A stretch of 64,000 nt of DNA from JACCVL01 sp963695375 (GTDB lineage: Bacteria > Actinomycetota > Actinomycetes > Propionibacteriales > Nocardioidaceae), in the NCBI GenBank assembly GCA_963695375.1, contig OY968767.1:1922001-1986000 (forward strand). The letters run 5' to 3'. Shown in pieces: positions 8,401 to 14,576 of the stretch. Position 1 is the stretch's first letter, and the number at the start of each line of letters is the position of its first letter. Under the pieces are notes generated by a model. It made no database searches. It was given only the letters and a program-made list of their open reading frames with translations, and had not been told where the DNA came from. The position numbers and the translations under genes were made by a program.

Positions 8401-8915
8401 TAGTCCTCGGCGCCGGCCAGCCCAGGGTCGCGGCTGACCTGAATCTCGTAGCTGTAGGCGCCGGGCACCGGACGCCAGGACATCTGCGGCGGTTCCTGCG
8501 GCTGCGGCAGGGAGGCCCCGTCGGCCGGTGTCAATGGGAGCGGTGCGGCGTGGGAGCCGACCGTGAAGCTCGCCGTCGCCCAGCCGCTGGTGACCCCGCC
8601 CGGGTCGGTGGCGCGGACCCGCCAGTACAGCTCGCCGGCCGGCAGGGCGGTGGTCGGCACGGCTCGCCGGTTGACGGTGTCGTCCACCGACCAGATCGCC
8701 GACCCGAAGCCGGGTGATTCGGACAGCTCGACGTCGTAGGTCGCGGCTCCGGGCACCCGGTCCCACTGCAGCGGCGGGATGCCGCTGACGGTCGTGCCGT
8801 CGGGGGTCAGGTTCGTGGGCATCGCCGGGGCCGCTCCGGCATCCGGCGGCGTCGAGATGATCAGGGTCGCCCACAGGCCAAAGATGGCGATGGCGACGTA
8901 GGTGCGGTTGAACAC
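5475..8915 (-). CDS. Giant secreted Fn3-like repeat protein with C-terminal Big_5-type Ig domain
   Basis: A 1146-residue predicted exported protein. After a signal/anchor segment (VAIAIFGLWATLIIST, about residues 6-21) it contains about ten tandem modules of 80-110 residues, each beginning with a W-x-P/A-V-x-GA-xx-Y strand (for example LQWDRVPGAATYDVEL, MSWRPVPGAYSYEIQV, LSWTPVTGASYYRLLV) and ending with a YWRV or WWRV strand, which matches fibronectin-III-like folds. The last about 100 residues (QTPVETAKPTANVRATFSE to the end) look like a Big_5/SbsA Ig-like domain. No catalytic motif or LPXTG signal is seen, so a surface or adhesive role is inference. I chose GTG 8915 because the signal peptide follows at once; an upstream ORF extension is Arg/Pro-rich filler. 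Confidence 0.85.
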   Translation of the reverse strand: MFNRTYVAIAIFGLWATLIISTPPDAGAAPAMPTNLTPDGTTVSGIPPLQWDRVPGAATYDVELSESPGFGSAIWSVDDTVNRRAVPTTALPAGELYWRVRATDPGGVTSGWATASFTVGSHAAPLPLTPADGASLPQPQEPPQMSWRPVPGAYSYEIQVSRDPGLAGAEDYTSRTTSFSFTSTPRPGTLYWHVRGVRSGGRVTDWSSTWSYTIQPLAQPTNPTPDSSPDSLLNDVVLEWDAVPGAYRYEIRVSPDQNFSAGTTSTAMTFGTRWSPPATFNNDQYWWQVRAYDVEGRTSDWPVWPERTWQFERRWQFGGTVDDPPRTDPATPELVHPADQVNPAVTDPFFYQWEPVRLASRYVLQMGTDPNFSPDTYDECSTKATTFTPTGDERSGQSCLPFPGYTYYWRVQAVDDPTGVVTPWSDIHTFTYRPGVVPTTAPADGSTVDVPTMRWNDAPGAEKYEVTWQYGSVVKTAETYSTSFTPTTRITPADATVTWWVQAIYHNGDEAAIPLNPPSFTLSGDSPAAGAVPQLLDPVEGRRFPALSWTPVTGASYYRLLVGTPGTGSFTPLATKHPYPAGTDPTLQFIRPGSYDYRVVAYDSSNVQLSMSATGSFSVGALAAPTDQAAALSGVLLDSAERCGAALPSLCGGLTQTPVLDWAPVTGASYYLVYLARDVNLTNLVYDGAVTQNTRWTPTELLPDSQAGQAYYWVIRPCKAPGVCAPDPTRATNAFDKTSRALQPLSPTNGGIEPGGDTVTFSWRDYLRTNTAGDTGPLVHTSVEAATYRIQVSSSPTFQQILDSAVVDQTTYTATNRLYPEGPLWWRVTPIDGSGNDLTPSPIWQTEKHSAPVVQTSPANGAASTSTPALRWRPQPNAASYQVEVYRNNDTNFSSVNRVVNTTVRQSALSLTNPLPVSPDPYVWRIRRIDGSGNYGPWSATADTPGQVWSFRVRGAAPKLITPAAGANVSAVDSLFTWRPRTGAAYYRYELRRVGGSTSSVNTVALAYAPRGRLSDGAWEWRVSSIDTGGSVMATSAWRGFSVDSTAPTVVDQTPVETAKPTANVRATFSEVVRGTDSASMKLIQVGSAHPVSASVTWDPATLRATLNPARDLRVGKAYKVVLTSAISDRAGNALAKTSWQFRVRR

Positions 8916-9045
8916 AGGGCCCCCAGCGGCGGACGGGTATCGGCCCAGGCACCGTAGGACCGGCCGGCTCCGGCCGGCCTGGTCGAGCAGGCAGATCGGG
9001 CCGTTCGGCCGAGCAGGTCTGGCCTCCCGGCCCACGAACGCCGGC

Positions 9046-9327
9046 TCAGCCCTCCGCGCCGAGGCTGAACGCCGCCTCGAGGTCGTGCTGGCTGACGGTG
9101 CGGAACGCGATGTGCGTCTCGGTGGACTGGACACCGGCCACCTTGTTCAACCGGTCCGCCACCACCGTTGCCACGTCGTCGTGGGTCCGCACCCGGACCA
9201 TCGCGATCAGGTCGATGTGACCGGTGACGGAGTAGACCTCGCTGACGCCGTCCAGATCGGCGATCTGCTCGGCCACTTCGGGGATCCTGGCCACGTCGGC
9301 CTTGACGAAGACGATCGCGGTGATCAT
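9046..9327 (-). CDS. Lone Lrp/AsnC ligand-binding (RAM) domain protein
   Basis: A 93-residue protein consisting only of the alpha/beta ligand-binding domain of Lrp/AsnC regulators (MITAIVFVKADVARIPEVAE, then a VSEVYSVTGHIDLIAMVRV core), with no helix-turn-helix. Such stand-alone RAM domains bind amino acids and can assemble with full-length Lrp proteins; that role here is inference. The ATG at 9327 is preceded by a leaderless -10 box. It follows the DEDDh/GIY-YIG gene on the same strand with an 11-base gap, in the trpD neighbourhood where actinomycetes commonly carry such a gene. Confidence 0.88.
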   Translation of the reverse strand: MITAIVFVKADVARIPEVAEQIADLDGVSEVYSVTGHIDLIAMVRVRTHDDVATVVADRLNKVAGVQSTETHIAFRTVSQHDLEAAFSLGAEG

Positions 9328-9335
9328 GACCGGGG

Positions 9336-9341
9336 AGCCTA
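9336..9341 (-). promoter_or_regulatory. -10 box (TAGGCT) sharing the upstream stop codon
   Basis: On the minus strand TAGGCT begins with the TAG stop of the exonuclease gene (9341-9339) and lies eight bases before the ATG at 9327. Confidence 0.55.
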
Positions 9342-11099
9342 GCGTCGGGCCGGCTCGTCGAAGGGGATCAGCGCGTCGCGGCCACGGGCGGCCCCGTCCA
9401 GGACCGGGAGCAGGCGGACGGCGCCGCCCACGGGACAGGTCCAGTCCCCGTCGACGTGCACCAGCCGGACGCCGTCCGACTCGAGCCAGCGCAGCAGCAG
9501 CTCGGACTCCTCGGCGGTCGCTGCCGGCACCGGCCCTGGACCCGGCAGCACGGTCTCGGCGCCCCGGCGCAGCTCGAGCACCCAGTCCCGGGCGCTTCGG
9601 CCGGGAGGGATCACCCCGGCGGCGGCGAGCCGGCCGTGCCGCACGACGTGCACCTGCCAGCGGCCGTCGTCGTCCCGGCGAGCCGCCACCAGCTCGGCGC
9701 AGCCGGTCAGGCCGCGCAGCCGCTGACTGCGGGCGGTGCCGCGGACCAGCGCGACCAGCCGGTCCCGGTGCGCACCCGCCTCCTCGAACCGCTCCTGTGC
9801 CGCCAGCGCCTCCATCGTCGCGGCCAACCGGGCGCGGACCGCCTCCGGCCTGGCCACCAGCACCTCGCGGACCCGGGTCACCACGTCGGCATACGCGGCC
9901 GGGTCGGCCGCCCCGTCACACGGGGACAGGCAGCGTCCCATCTCTGCCAGCGCACAGGCGGTGCGGGTGGCCTGGCGGGGAAGCCGGCCGGTGCACTGCC
10001 GGATGCCGAACGTCTCGTGCAGCGCGGCCATCGCCCGCTCTGCGGTCACCCGCGCGGTGAACGGTCCGGCATAGGCGGCGCCATCATCGAGAACGCCGCG
10101 GACCACGGACAGCCGCGGCCAGGGCTCGTCGGTCAGCTTGAGCCAGTGACCCCGCTCGGGGTGCCGGGACCGGCGGTTGTACGGCGGCTTGTGCTCGGCG
10201 ATCAGCCGCAACTCGCGGACCTCCGCCTCCAGTGGCGTGGCGCACACGATGCCCTCGACCCGGTGCGCCAGGCCGACCATCTCGCCCATCCGGCTGCGGG
10301 TCTCGCCGGCGGTGAAGTACCGCCGCACCCGGGTGCGCAGATCACGCGAGGTGCCGACGTAGAGCACCTGCTCCCGCTCGCCGCGGAACAGGTAGACCCC
10401 CGGGGCATGCGGCAGTGGCTCGGCGAGGTAGCGCTTGCGTCGCTGCTGCGCGCTCACCCGGGCGGAGAAGCTGGCGAGCTCCTCCAGGGTGTGCACGCCG
10501 ACTCCACCCAGCCGCTCCACCATGCCGTGCAGGACGTCGACGGTGGCCCGGGCGTCCTCCAGCGCCCGGTGCGTCGGCGTCGTGCGGGCTCGGAAGACCC
10601 GGGCCAGCGTGGCCAGCTTGCAGTTGGGGGCCTCGTCACGGGTCACCAGCCGGCGGGCGAGCGTCGCGGTGTCGAGCACCTCGAAGGCGGGCCACCGATG
10701 GCCGAGCTCGCCGGCCGCGTGCCGCAGGAAGCCCACGTCGAAGGGCGCGTTGTGCGCGACCAGGACCGTGCCGCGGGCGAACTCGAGGAACGCCGGCAGC
10801 ACGGCGTCGATCCGCGGGGCGCTGGCGACCATCGCGTCGGTGATGCCGGTGAGCACGGCAATGAACGCGGGGATGGGCGTCGCCGGGTCGACCAGGGTCT
10901 GGAACTCCCCGAGCACCTCCCCGCCGCGGATCTTGACCGCACCGACCTCGGTGATGCGCGACCCGGCGGCCGCCGACCCGCCGGTGGTCTCCAGGTCCAC
11001 CACGCAGAACGTCACGTCCCGAAGCGGCCGGCCCAGCTCGTCGAAGCTGGCCTGCACCGGCACCGGCACCGGCGCGGGTGCAGGCGCGGTGGTGGTCAT
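9339..11099 (-). CDS. DEDDh exonuclease fused to a UvrC-like GIY-YIG nuclease
   Basis: A 586-residue two-nuclease protein. Residues about 25-190 form a DnaQ/DEDDh 3'-5' exonuclease: Exo I FCVVDLETTGG (Asp35, Glu37), Exo II VLVAHNAPFDVGF, Exo III HRALEDARATVDV. Next comes a GIY-YIG domain (HAPGVYLFRGEREQVLYVGTS ... PPYNRRSRHP) like the N-terminus of UvrC, then the UvrC cysteine-region motif GRCLSPCDG and a UvrB-interaction-like helix (QERFEEAGAHRDRLVAL). The C-terminal UvrC endonuclease and HhH domains are absent, so it would make only one class of incision, as Cho does. Rv2191 is the mycobacterial counterpart by position. The start at 11099 rather than 11144 is set by a leaderless -10 box. 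Confidence 0.93.
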   Translation of the reverse strand: MTTTAPAPAPVPVPVQASFDELGRPLRDVTFCVVDLETTGGSAAAGSRITEVGAVKIRGGEVLGEFQTLVDPATPIPAFIAVLTGITDAMVASAPRIDAVLPAFLEFARGTVLVAHNAPFDVGFLRHAAGELGHRWPAFEVLDTATLARRLVTRDEAPNCKLATLARVFRARTTPTHRALEDARATVDVLHGMVERLGGVGVHTLEELASFSARVSAQQRRKRYLAEPLPHAPGVYLFRGEREQVLYVGTSRDLRTRVRRYFTAGETRSRMGEMVGLAHRVEGIVCATPLEAEVRELRLIAEHKPPYNRRSRHPERGHWLKLTDEPWPRLSVVRGVLDDGAAYAGPFTARVTAERAMAALHETFGIRQCTGRLPRQATRTACALAEMGRCLSPCDGAADPAAYADVVTRVREVLVARPEAVRARLAATMEALAAQERFEEAGAHRDRLVALVRGTARSQRLRGLTGCAELVAARRDDDGRWQVHVVRHGRLAAAGVIPPGRSARDWVLELRRGAETVLPGPGPVPAATAEESELLLRWLESDGVRLVHVDGDWTCPVGGAVRLLPVLDGAARGRDALIPFDEPARR

Positions 11100-11107
11100 A
11101 GTCGGTG

Positions 11108-11113
11108 ACGCTA
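11108..11113 (-). promoter_or_regulatory. -10 box (TAGCGT) of the exonuclease/GIY-YIG gene
   Basis: TAGCGT on the minus strand lies eight bases before the ATG at 11099; no Shine-Dalgarno sequence is present. Confidence 0.5.
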
Positions 11114-11174
11114 GATGTGACCACCGACGGTTCCCCGGCGCCACGCGGACGCCGCCGGCTGCTGCGCGCCCCGC

Positions 11175-11180
11175 TACCGT
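11175..11180 (+). promoter_or_regulatory. -10 box (TACCGT) of the 11189 gene
   Basis: TACCGT lies eight bases before the ATG at 11189. It pairs with the divergent TAGCGT box at 11108-11113 in an 89-base gap. Confidence 0.5.
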
Positions 11181-11188
11181 GACCGGAC

Positions 11189-11440
11189 ATGACCCCGCCG
11201 ACGGGAATCCGGGTCCCCGCCCGCCATGAGCGGTGGCGCTGCGGCGGGTGTGGCAACCTGACCCGTTTCGACGTGGTCCGCACCCGCACCACCGAGGAGT
11301 TCTGGCACGTCGACCTGTCGGGGGAGCCGGCGGTGGACGAGAGCAGCACGGTCGTGGAGACGATCAGCCGGGTCACCTGTCGCTGGTGCGGGCGCTCCGA
11401 CAGCATCGAGTACGTCCCGCGGGCCGCCGATCCCGGCTGA
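11189..11440 (+). CDS. Small zinc-ribbon-like protein
   Basis: An 83-residue protein with two CxxC knuckles, CGGC at residues 18-21 and CRWC near residue 65, separated by a beta-rich segment (LTRFDVVRTRTTEEFWHVDL). The pattern is that of a rubredoxin-like or zinc-ribbon metal site; the bound metal is inferred. There is no enzyme motif and no membrane segment. It is transcribed divergently from the exonuclease/GIY-YIG gene from its own leaderless promoter. I do not recognise a named family. GC content, codon use and the ordered Cys motifs support a real gene. Confidence 0.75.
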   Translation: MTPPTGIRVPARHERWRCGGCGNLTRFDVVRTRTTEEFWHVDLSGEPAVDESSTVVETISRVTCRWCGRSDSIEYVPRAADPG

Positions 11441-11484
11441 GCCGGTCCTGGCAGCGCTGGAGCCGGACTGTCGGTGCCCCGCCC

Positions 11485-11490
11485 TAGCGT
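11485..11490 (+). promoter_or_regulatory. Possible -10 box (TAGCGT) for the 11557 gene
   Basis: TAGCGT about 70 bases before the ATG at 11557 would give a transcript with a 60-base leader carrying the GAGGAGG Shine-Dalgarno sequence. No -35 element is visible. A GTG five bases downstream (11496) opens only an out-of-frame shadow ORF. Confidence 0.35.
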
Positions 11491-11556
11491 TCGCGGTGGC
11501 TCGAATCCCCGAGCCGGCGGGCAGCTCACCGAGTCCGCGCCAGCGAGGAGGACGCC

Positions 11557-11877
11557 ATGCCGGAGCCGTTGCCGTCGCCGCAACAGGACGCTCGCACCGC
11601 CGGTGCCGTCGAGCACCCTGCGGGCGCGCCTCCCGCGGACGCGCTCACCGTCGACTGCGATGGCTGCATCGCCCGGGGACCGGCCTGCACGGACTGCGTG
11701 GTGACCGTGCTGCTGGGACCGCCGCGGCCACGGCTGGAGCTGGACCCGGAGGAGGTGACCGCCCTGGACACCCTCGCCGCCGCCGGCTTGGTTCCGCCGC
11801 TCCGACTGGTGCGGGCCGTGGACCCGGCTGCGGAGGAGGTCGGACCGGACGCAGCGCTGCGGTGCGAGGATGTGTGA
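11557..11877 (+). CDS. Conserved actinobacterial small Cys-motif protein
   Basis: A 106-residue protein with a strong GAGGAGG ribosome site seven bases before its ATG. The core carries two CxxC motifs: VDCDGCIARGPACTDCVVTV at about residues 31-50, followed by LLGPPRPRLELDPEEVTALD. The N- and C-termini are low-complexity. The CDGC...CTDC core suggests a small metal-binding or redox module; that is inference. From memory a protein with this core precedes the NlpC/P60 gene in many actinomycetes, which supports it as a real gene. No named function is known to me. Confidence 0.72.
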   Translation: MPEPLPSPQQDARTAGAVEHPAGAPPADALTVDCDGCIARGPACTDCVVTVLLGPPRPRLELDPEEVTALDTLAAAGLVPPLRLVRAVDPAAEEVGPDAALRCEDV

Positions 11878-11970
11878 TGACGTGCGGTGACGGTCGGCTC
11901 ACGCAGCGAAACCAGCTCGCCCCGGACGAGTCCGGACGTTCCGGGCGTGGGGGACGCCACACCGCTCGTG

Positions 11971-12000
11971 TTGATGTTCGCGGCGCCCGGTGGGTAAGGT
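11971..12000 (+). promoter_or_regulatory. Sigma70-type promoter for the NlpC/P60 gene
   Basis: A -35 box TTGATG (11971-11976), an 18-base spacer and a -10 box TAAGGT (11995-12000) form the best two-element promoter in the window. Transcription from about 12007 would give a leader of about 160 bases that covers the hairpin cluster. Confidence 0.5.
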
Positions 12001-12004
12001 CTCG

Positions 12005-12117
12005 CCTCGGTGCCTGCACGAGGCCGGTGGACCGTCACCGGCTCAGGCGCCGCGCCGCGACCGGGTCCGCGGGGGACCCCGCCCGGCTTCGCGACAGCAT
12101 GGCCCGATGTACGGGCC
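12005..12117 (+). promoter_or_regulatory. Structured 5' leader with four consecutive hairpins
   Basis: Four inverted repeats lie between the promoter and the NlpC/P60 gene: CCTCG/CGAGG (12005-12009 with 12019-12023), CCGGTG/CACCGG (12024-12029 with 12036-12041), GGGTCC/GGACCC (12063-12068 with 12074-12079) and GGCCCG/CGGGCC (12101-12106 with 12112-12117). NlpC/P60 genes in actinomycetes are often under the c-di-AMP (ydaO) riboswitch, but the conserved ydaO motifs are not seen, so this is an unclassified candidate leader RNA. The rest of the gene-free stretch 11878-12167 holds the promoter at 11971-12000 and nothing else I can name. Confidence 0.4.
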
Positions 12118-12167
12118 GGTGGGCTGCCGCGGAAGGCGTTGACAAGTGGTAGGGAGACCGACCGATC

Positions 12168-13223
12168 GTGCTGACCGGCCGGAAGTCGCGTGCTGTCCGT
12201 TTGTCCATCGCCGCCGGTGCGGCCGTCGTCGCCGCCGGTGTGCTCTCACCGTCGGCCAGTGCCGACCCCGACCCGAGCATCGGTGAGGTCGCCGACCGGG
12301 TGGGGCAGCTGCACCACGAGGCCGAGCAGGCGATCGAGCGCTACAACACGATCACCGAGCAGGTGGCCGACGCACGAGACGAGCTGGCCGCGGTCCGCGC
12401 CGACGTCCGGGCCCAGCGGCAGCAGACCGAGGACCTGCGCCAGCAGGTCGAGCAGCTCGTGCTCGCCCAGGCGGAGAGCACGGGGGGCGTGGACACCGCC
12501 GCCCAGCTGCTGAGTGCTGAGGACCCGGACGCGTTCATCTCGTCGATGGTCGCGATGCGGTCGTACTCCGACCAGACCGCCGACCTGCTGACGTCGTTCG
12601 AGAACGCCCAGGCCCAGCTCGCGCTGCGCCAGCAGCAGGCCGCCGACCAGCTCGCCGCGATCGAGGCCGCCGAAGAACGCGCCGCCGAGGAGAAGGCGCT
12701 CACCTTCGAGAAGGCGGAGGCGGCCGAGGCGCTGCTCGCCGACCTCAAGGAGGAGCGAGCCGCCAGGATCGCCGCGCGCGCCGCCAGCCACACCAGCCGG
12801 GACGAGACCCGGACCGCCCCGGAGCCGACGTCGGAGCCGACGCCGGAGCCGGCCCCGACGTCGGCGCCGGTCAGCGGCAGCGCCGGGACCGCCGTCGCGA
12901 CCGCCCTCGACCAGGTCGGCGACGCCTACGTCTACGGGGCCACCGGCCCGGACGCGTTCGACTGCTCCGGCCTGACCATGTACGCGTGGAACGCGGCGGG
13001 TGTCTCGCTGCCGCACTCCTCCTCCATGCAGGCCGGGATGGGCGTCCCGGTCGCCTACTCCGACCTGCAGCCCGGTGACCTGGTCTTCTACTACTCACCG
13101 ATCAGCCACGTCGGCATGTACATCGGCAACGGCCAGCTCGTGCACGCGCCTAACTCCAGCACCCCGGTCCAGGTCGTCGACGTCGACCTGATGCCGATCA
13201 CCACCATCCGCCGCGTCGGCTGA
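12168..13223 (+). CDS. Secreted NlpC/P60 peptidoglycan endopeptidase with coiled coil
   Basis: A 351-residue exported cell-wall hydrolase cutting peptide stems of peptidoglycan. A signal peptide covers residues 1-32 (cleavage near SASA-DPD). Residues 35-205 form a long coiled coil (RipA-like), followed by a Pro/Glu/Thr linker (PEPTSEPTPEPAPTSAPV) and the NlpC/P60 domain from about 238. The catalytic triad is visible: Cys266 (AFDCSGL), His314 (ISHVGMYI) and His326 (QLVHAP). The GTG start follows an AGGGAGA ribosome site. It matches the position of mycobacterial Rv2190c. The coiled coil probably holds the enzyme inactive or recruits divisome partners, as in RipA. Confidence 0.94.
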   Translation: MLTGRKSRAVRLSIAAGAAVVAAGVLSPSASADPDPSIGEVADRVGQLHHEAEQAIERYNTITEQVADARDELAAVRADVRAQRQQTEDLRQQVEQLVLAQAESTGGVDTAAQLLSAEDPDAFISSMVAMRSYSDQTADLLTSFENAQAQLALRQQQAADQLAAIEAAEERAAEEKALTFEKAEAAEALLADLKEERAARIAARAASHTSRDETRTAPEPTSEPTPEPAPTSAPVSGSAGTAVATALDQVGDAYVYGATGPDAFDCSGLTMYAWNAAGVSLPHSSSMQAGMGVPVAYSDLQPGDLVFYYSPISHVGMYIGNGQLVHAPNSSTPVQVVDVDLMPITTIRRVG

Positions 13224-13259
13224 GCCTGCGTCGCCGGCCGGGGTCGTGAGCCGGCTGCC

Positions 13260-13265
13260 TACCAT
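13260..13265 (+). promoter_or_regulatory. -10 box (TACCAT) of the 13272 metallopeptidase gene
   Basis: TACCAT lies six bases before the GTG at 13272, which has no Shine-Dalgarno sequence. Confidence 0.55.
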
Positions 13266-13271
13266 CGGCGG

Positions 13272-14576
13272 GTGACCGGCCCGCCCGCCCCCGCGTCCGC
13301 CCCCCGGCGTGGCGGCGTCGTGGTGGGTGGCCTGGTGCTCGCCCTCGTCGCCGCGGCCGGGAGCTGGCTGGTCGGCCGGGCGGACGGGGGCTCGGCCGGC
13401 CCCGACGTGCCGCCCGTCGCGGGCCCGGTCGCCACGGCCGACGCCGCCGAGGCCGCCGGCCGGGACCTCGTCAACCGGCTCGAGCGTTCCTGGCGCCGGG
13501 ACCGTCGTCCGGCCTTCCTGGCATCCGCTGCACCGGCCGGTCCTGCTCGGCGGTACGCCCGGGACACCTGGCAGGCGCTCACGGCGCTGCAGGTCCGCGA
13601 CCTCGAGCTGCGCTGGGTCGCGGCCGCGACGCCGCCACCGGACGCCCCGCCCCGCAGCGCCGCCGCGGTGGTGCGGACCCGGTGGACGCAGCGCGGCTGG
13701 ACGGGGACCGCCCGGAGCCGGCTGGTCCTGCTGCACGACGTCGGGCCGACAGCGGACCGCGCCGAGAGCCGGCTGCTCGGCGTCGACCTCCGCGGCGACC
13801 GGCCGGCTCCGCTGTGGTCGCTGGGGCCGCTGCGCGCGTCGACGACCGCTCGCGGGGCGCTCGTGGTGCGACTCCGCGGACCGGCGGTGCGCCCCGGCCT
13901 GCGGTCGCTGGTCGCGGCCGCCGACCGCGGCGTGCGGGAGGCGCTCGCCGGCGCCGGGGGCTGGGCGGCGGAGCTGATCGTGGTGGTCCCGGCCACCTCC
14001 ACCCAGTTCAGCGAGCTGGTCGGCAACCGTGCCGACTACCGCAGAGTCGCCGCGGTGACCACCACCGTGGACGGGTCGGTCCGGACCGGCGCACCGGTCC
14101 AGGTGCTGCTCAACCCGACCGTGTTCCGCCGGCTCGGTCCCGTCGCGGCCGAGGTGGTGCTGGCGCACGAGGCCACGCACGTGGTCACCGGCGCCACCGC
14201 CGTGAGCCTGCCGCTGTGGGTGGCCGAGGGCTTCGCCGACTACGTCGCCCTGCGCGACGGCACCGTGCCGGTGCGGGTGGCCGCCGGACGGGCGCTGGCC
14301 GCCGTCCGCCGGTCCGGCCCGCCCCGGCGGTTGCCGACCGCGGCCGACTTCGGCACCGAGGCGCACGGGCTCGGCCGGGCGTACGAGGAGGCCTGGCTCG
14401 CCTTCCGCGTGCTGGCGGAGGAGGCAGGCGCGCCCGCCGTGGTCGACTTCTACCGCTCGGTGCTCGCCGGCCGGCCGCCGGACGAGGCGTTGCGGCGCGC
14501 CACCGGACTGGGCGTGGACGGGCTCACCCGGCGCTGGCAGGTCGAGCTGGTCAGGCTGTCCGATGCCGGCCGGTGA
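13272..14576 (+). CDS. Membrane-anchored gluzincin-type metallopeptidase
   Basis: A 434-residue protein with one N-terminal membrane anchor (about residues 15-36), then an extracytoplasmic region. The zinc site is LAHEATHVV (His299, Glu300, His303) with a downstream EGFADYVA motif in which Glu319 is the likely third ligand, the arrangement of gluzincins of the peptidase MA type. The region between anchor and active site resembles an NTF2-like regulatory domain (LVNRLERSWRRDRRPAFLAS) but this is uncertain. Its end overlaps the next gene, another membrane metalloprotease, by 14 bases, suggesting they are made together. Substrate unknown. Confidence 0.82.
   Translation: MTGPPAPASAPRRGGVVVGGLVLALVAAAGSWLVGRADGGSAGPDVPPVAGPVATADAAEAAGRDLVNRLERSWRRDRRPAFLASAAPAGPARRYARDTWQALTALQVRDLELRWVAAATPPPDAPPRSAAAVVRTRWTQRGWTGTARSRLVLLHDVGPTADRAESRLLGVDLRGDRPAPLWSLGPLRASTTARGALVVRLRGPAVRPGLRSLVAAADRGVREALAGAGGWAAELIVVVPATSTQFSELVGNRADYRRVAAVTTTVDGSVRTGAPVQVLLNPTVFRRLGPVAAEVVLAHEATHVVTGATAVSLPLWVAEGFADYVALRDGTVPVRVAAGRALAAVRRSGPPRRLPTAADFGTEAHGLGRAYEEAWLAFRVLAEEAGAPAVVDFYRSVLAGRPPDEALRRATGLGVDGLTRRWQVELVRLSDAGR

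Noticed and set aside
6369..8717. 782-residue plus-strand frame inside the Fn3 protein gene
   Set aside because: Arg/Gly/Val-rich antisense shadow of a repeat protein with clear modular motifs on the minus strand.
11878..12167. ydaO (c-di-AMP) riboswitch upstream of the NlpC/P60 gene
   Set aside because: Expected from the gene class, but the conserved core sequence motifs are not visible by eye; recorded only as an unclassified structured leader.
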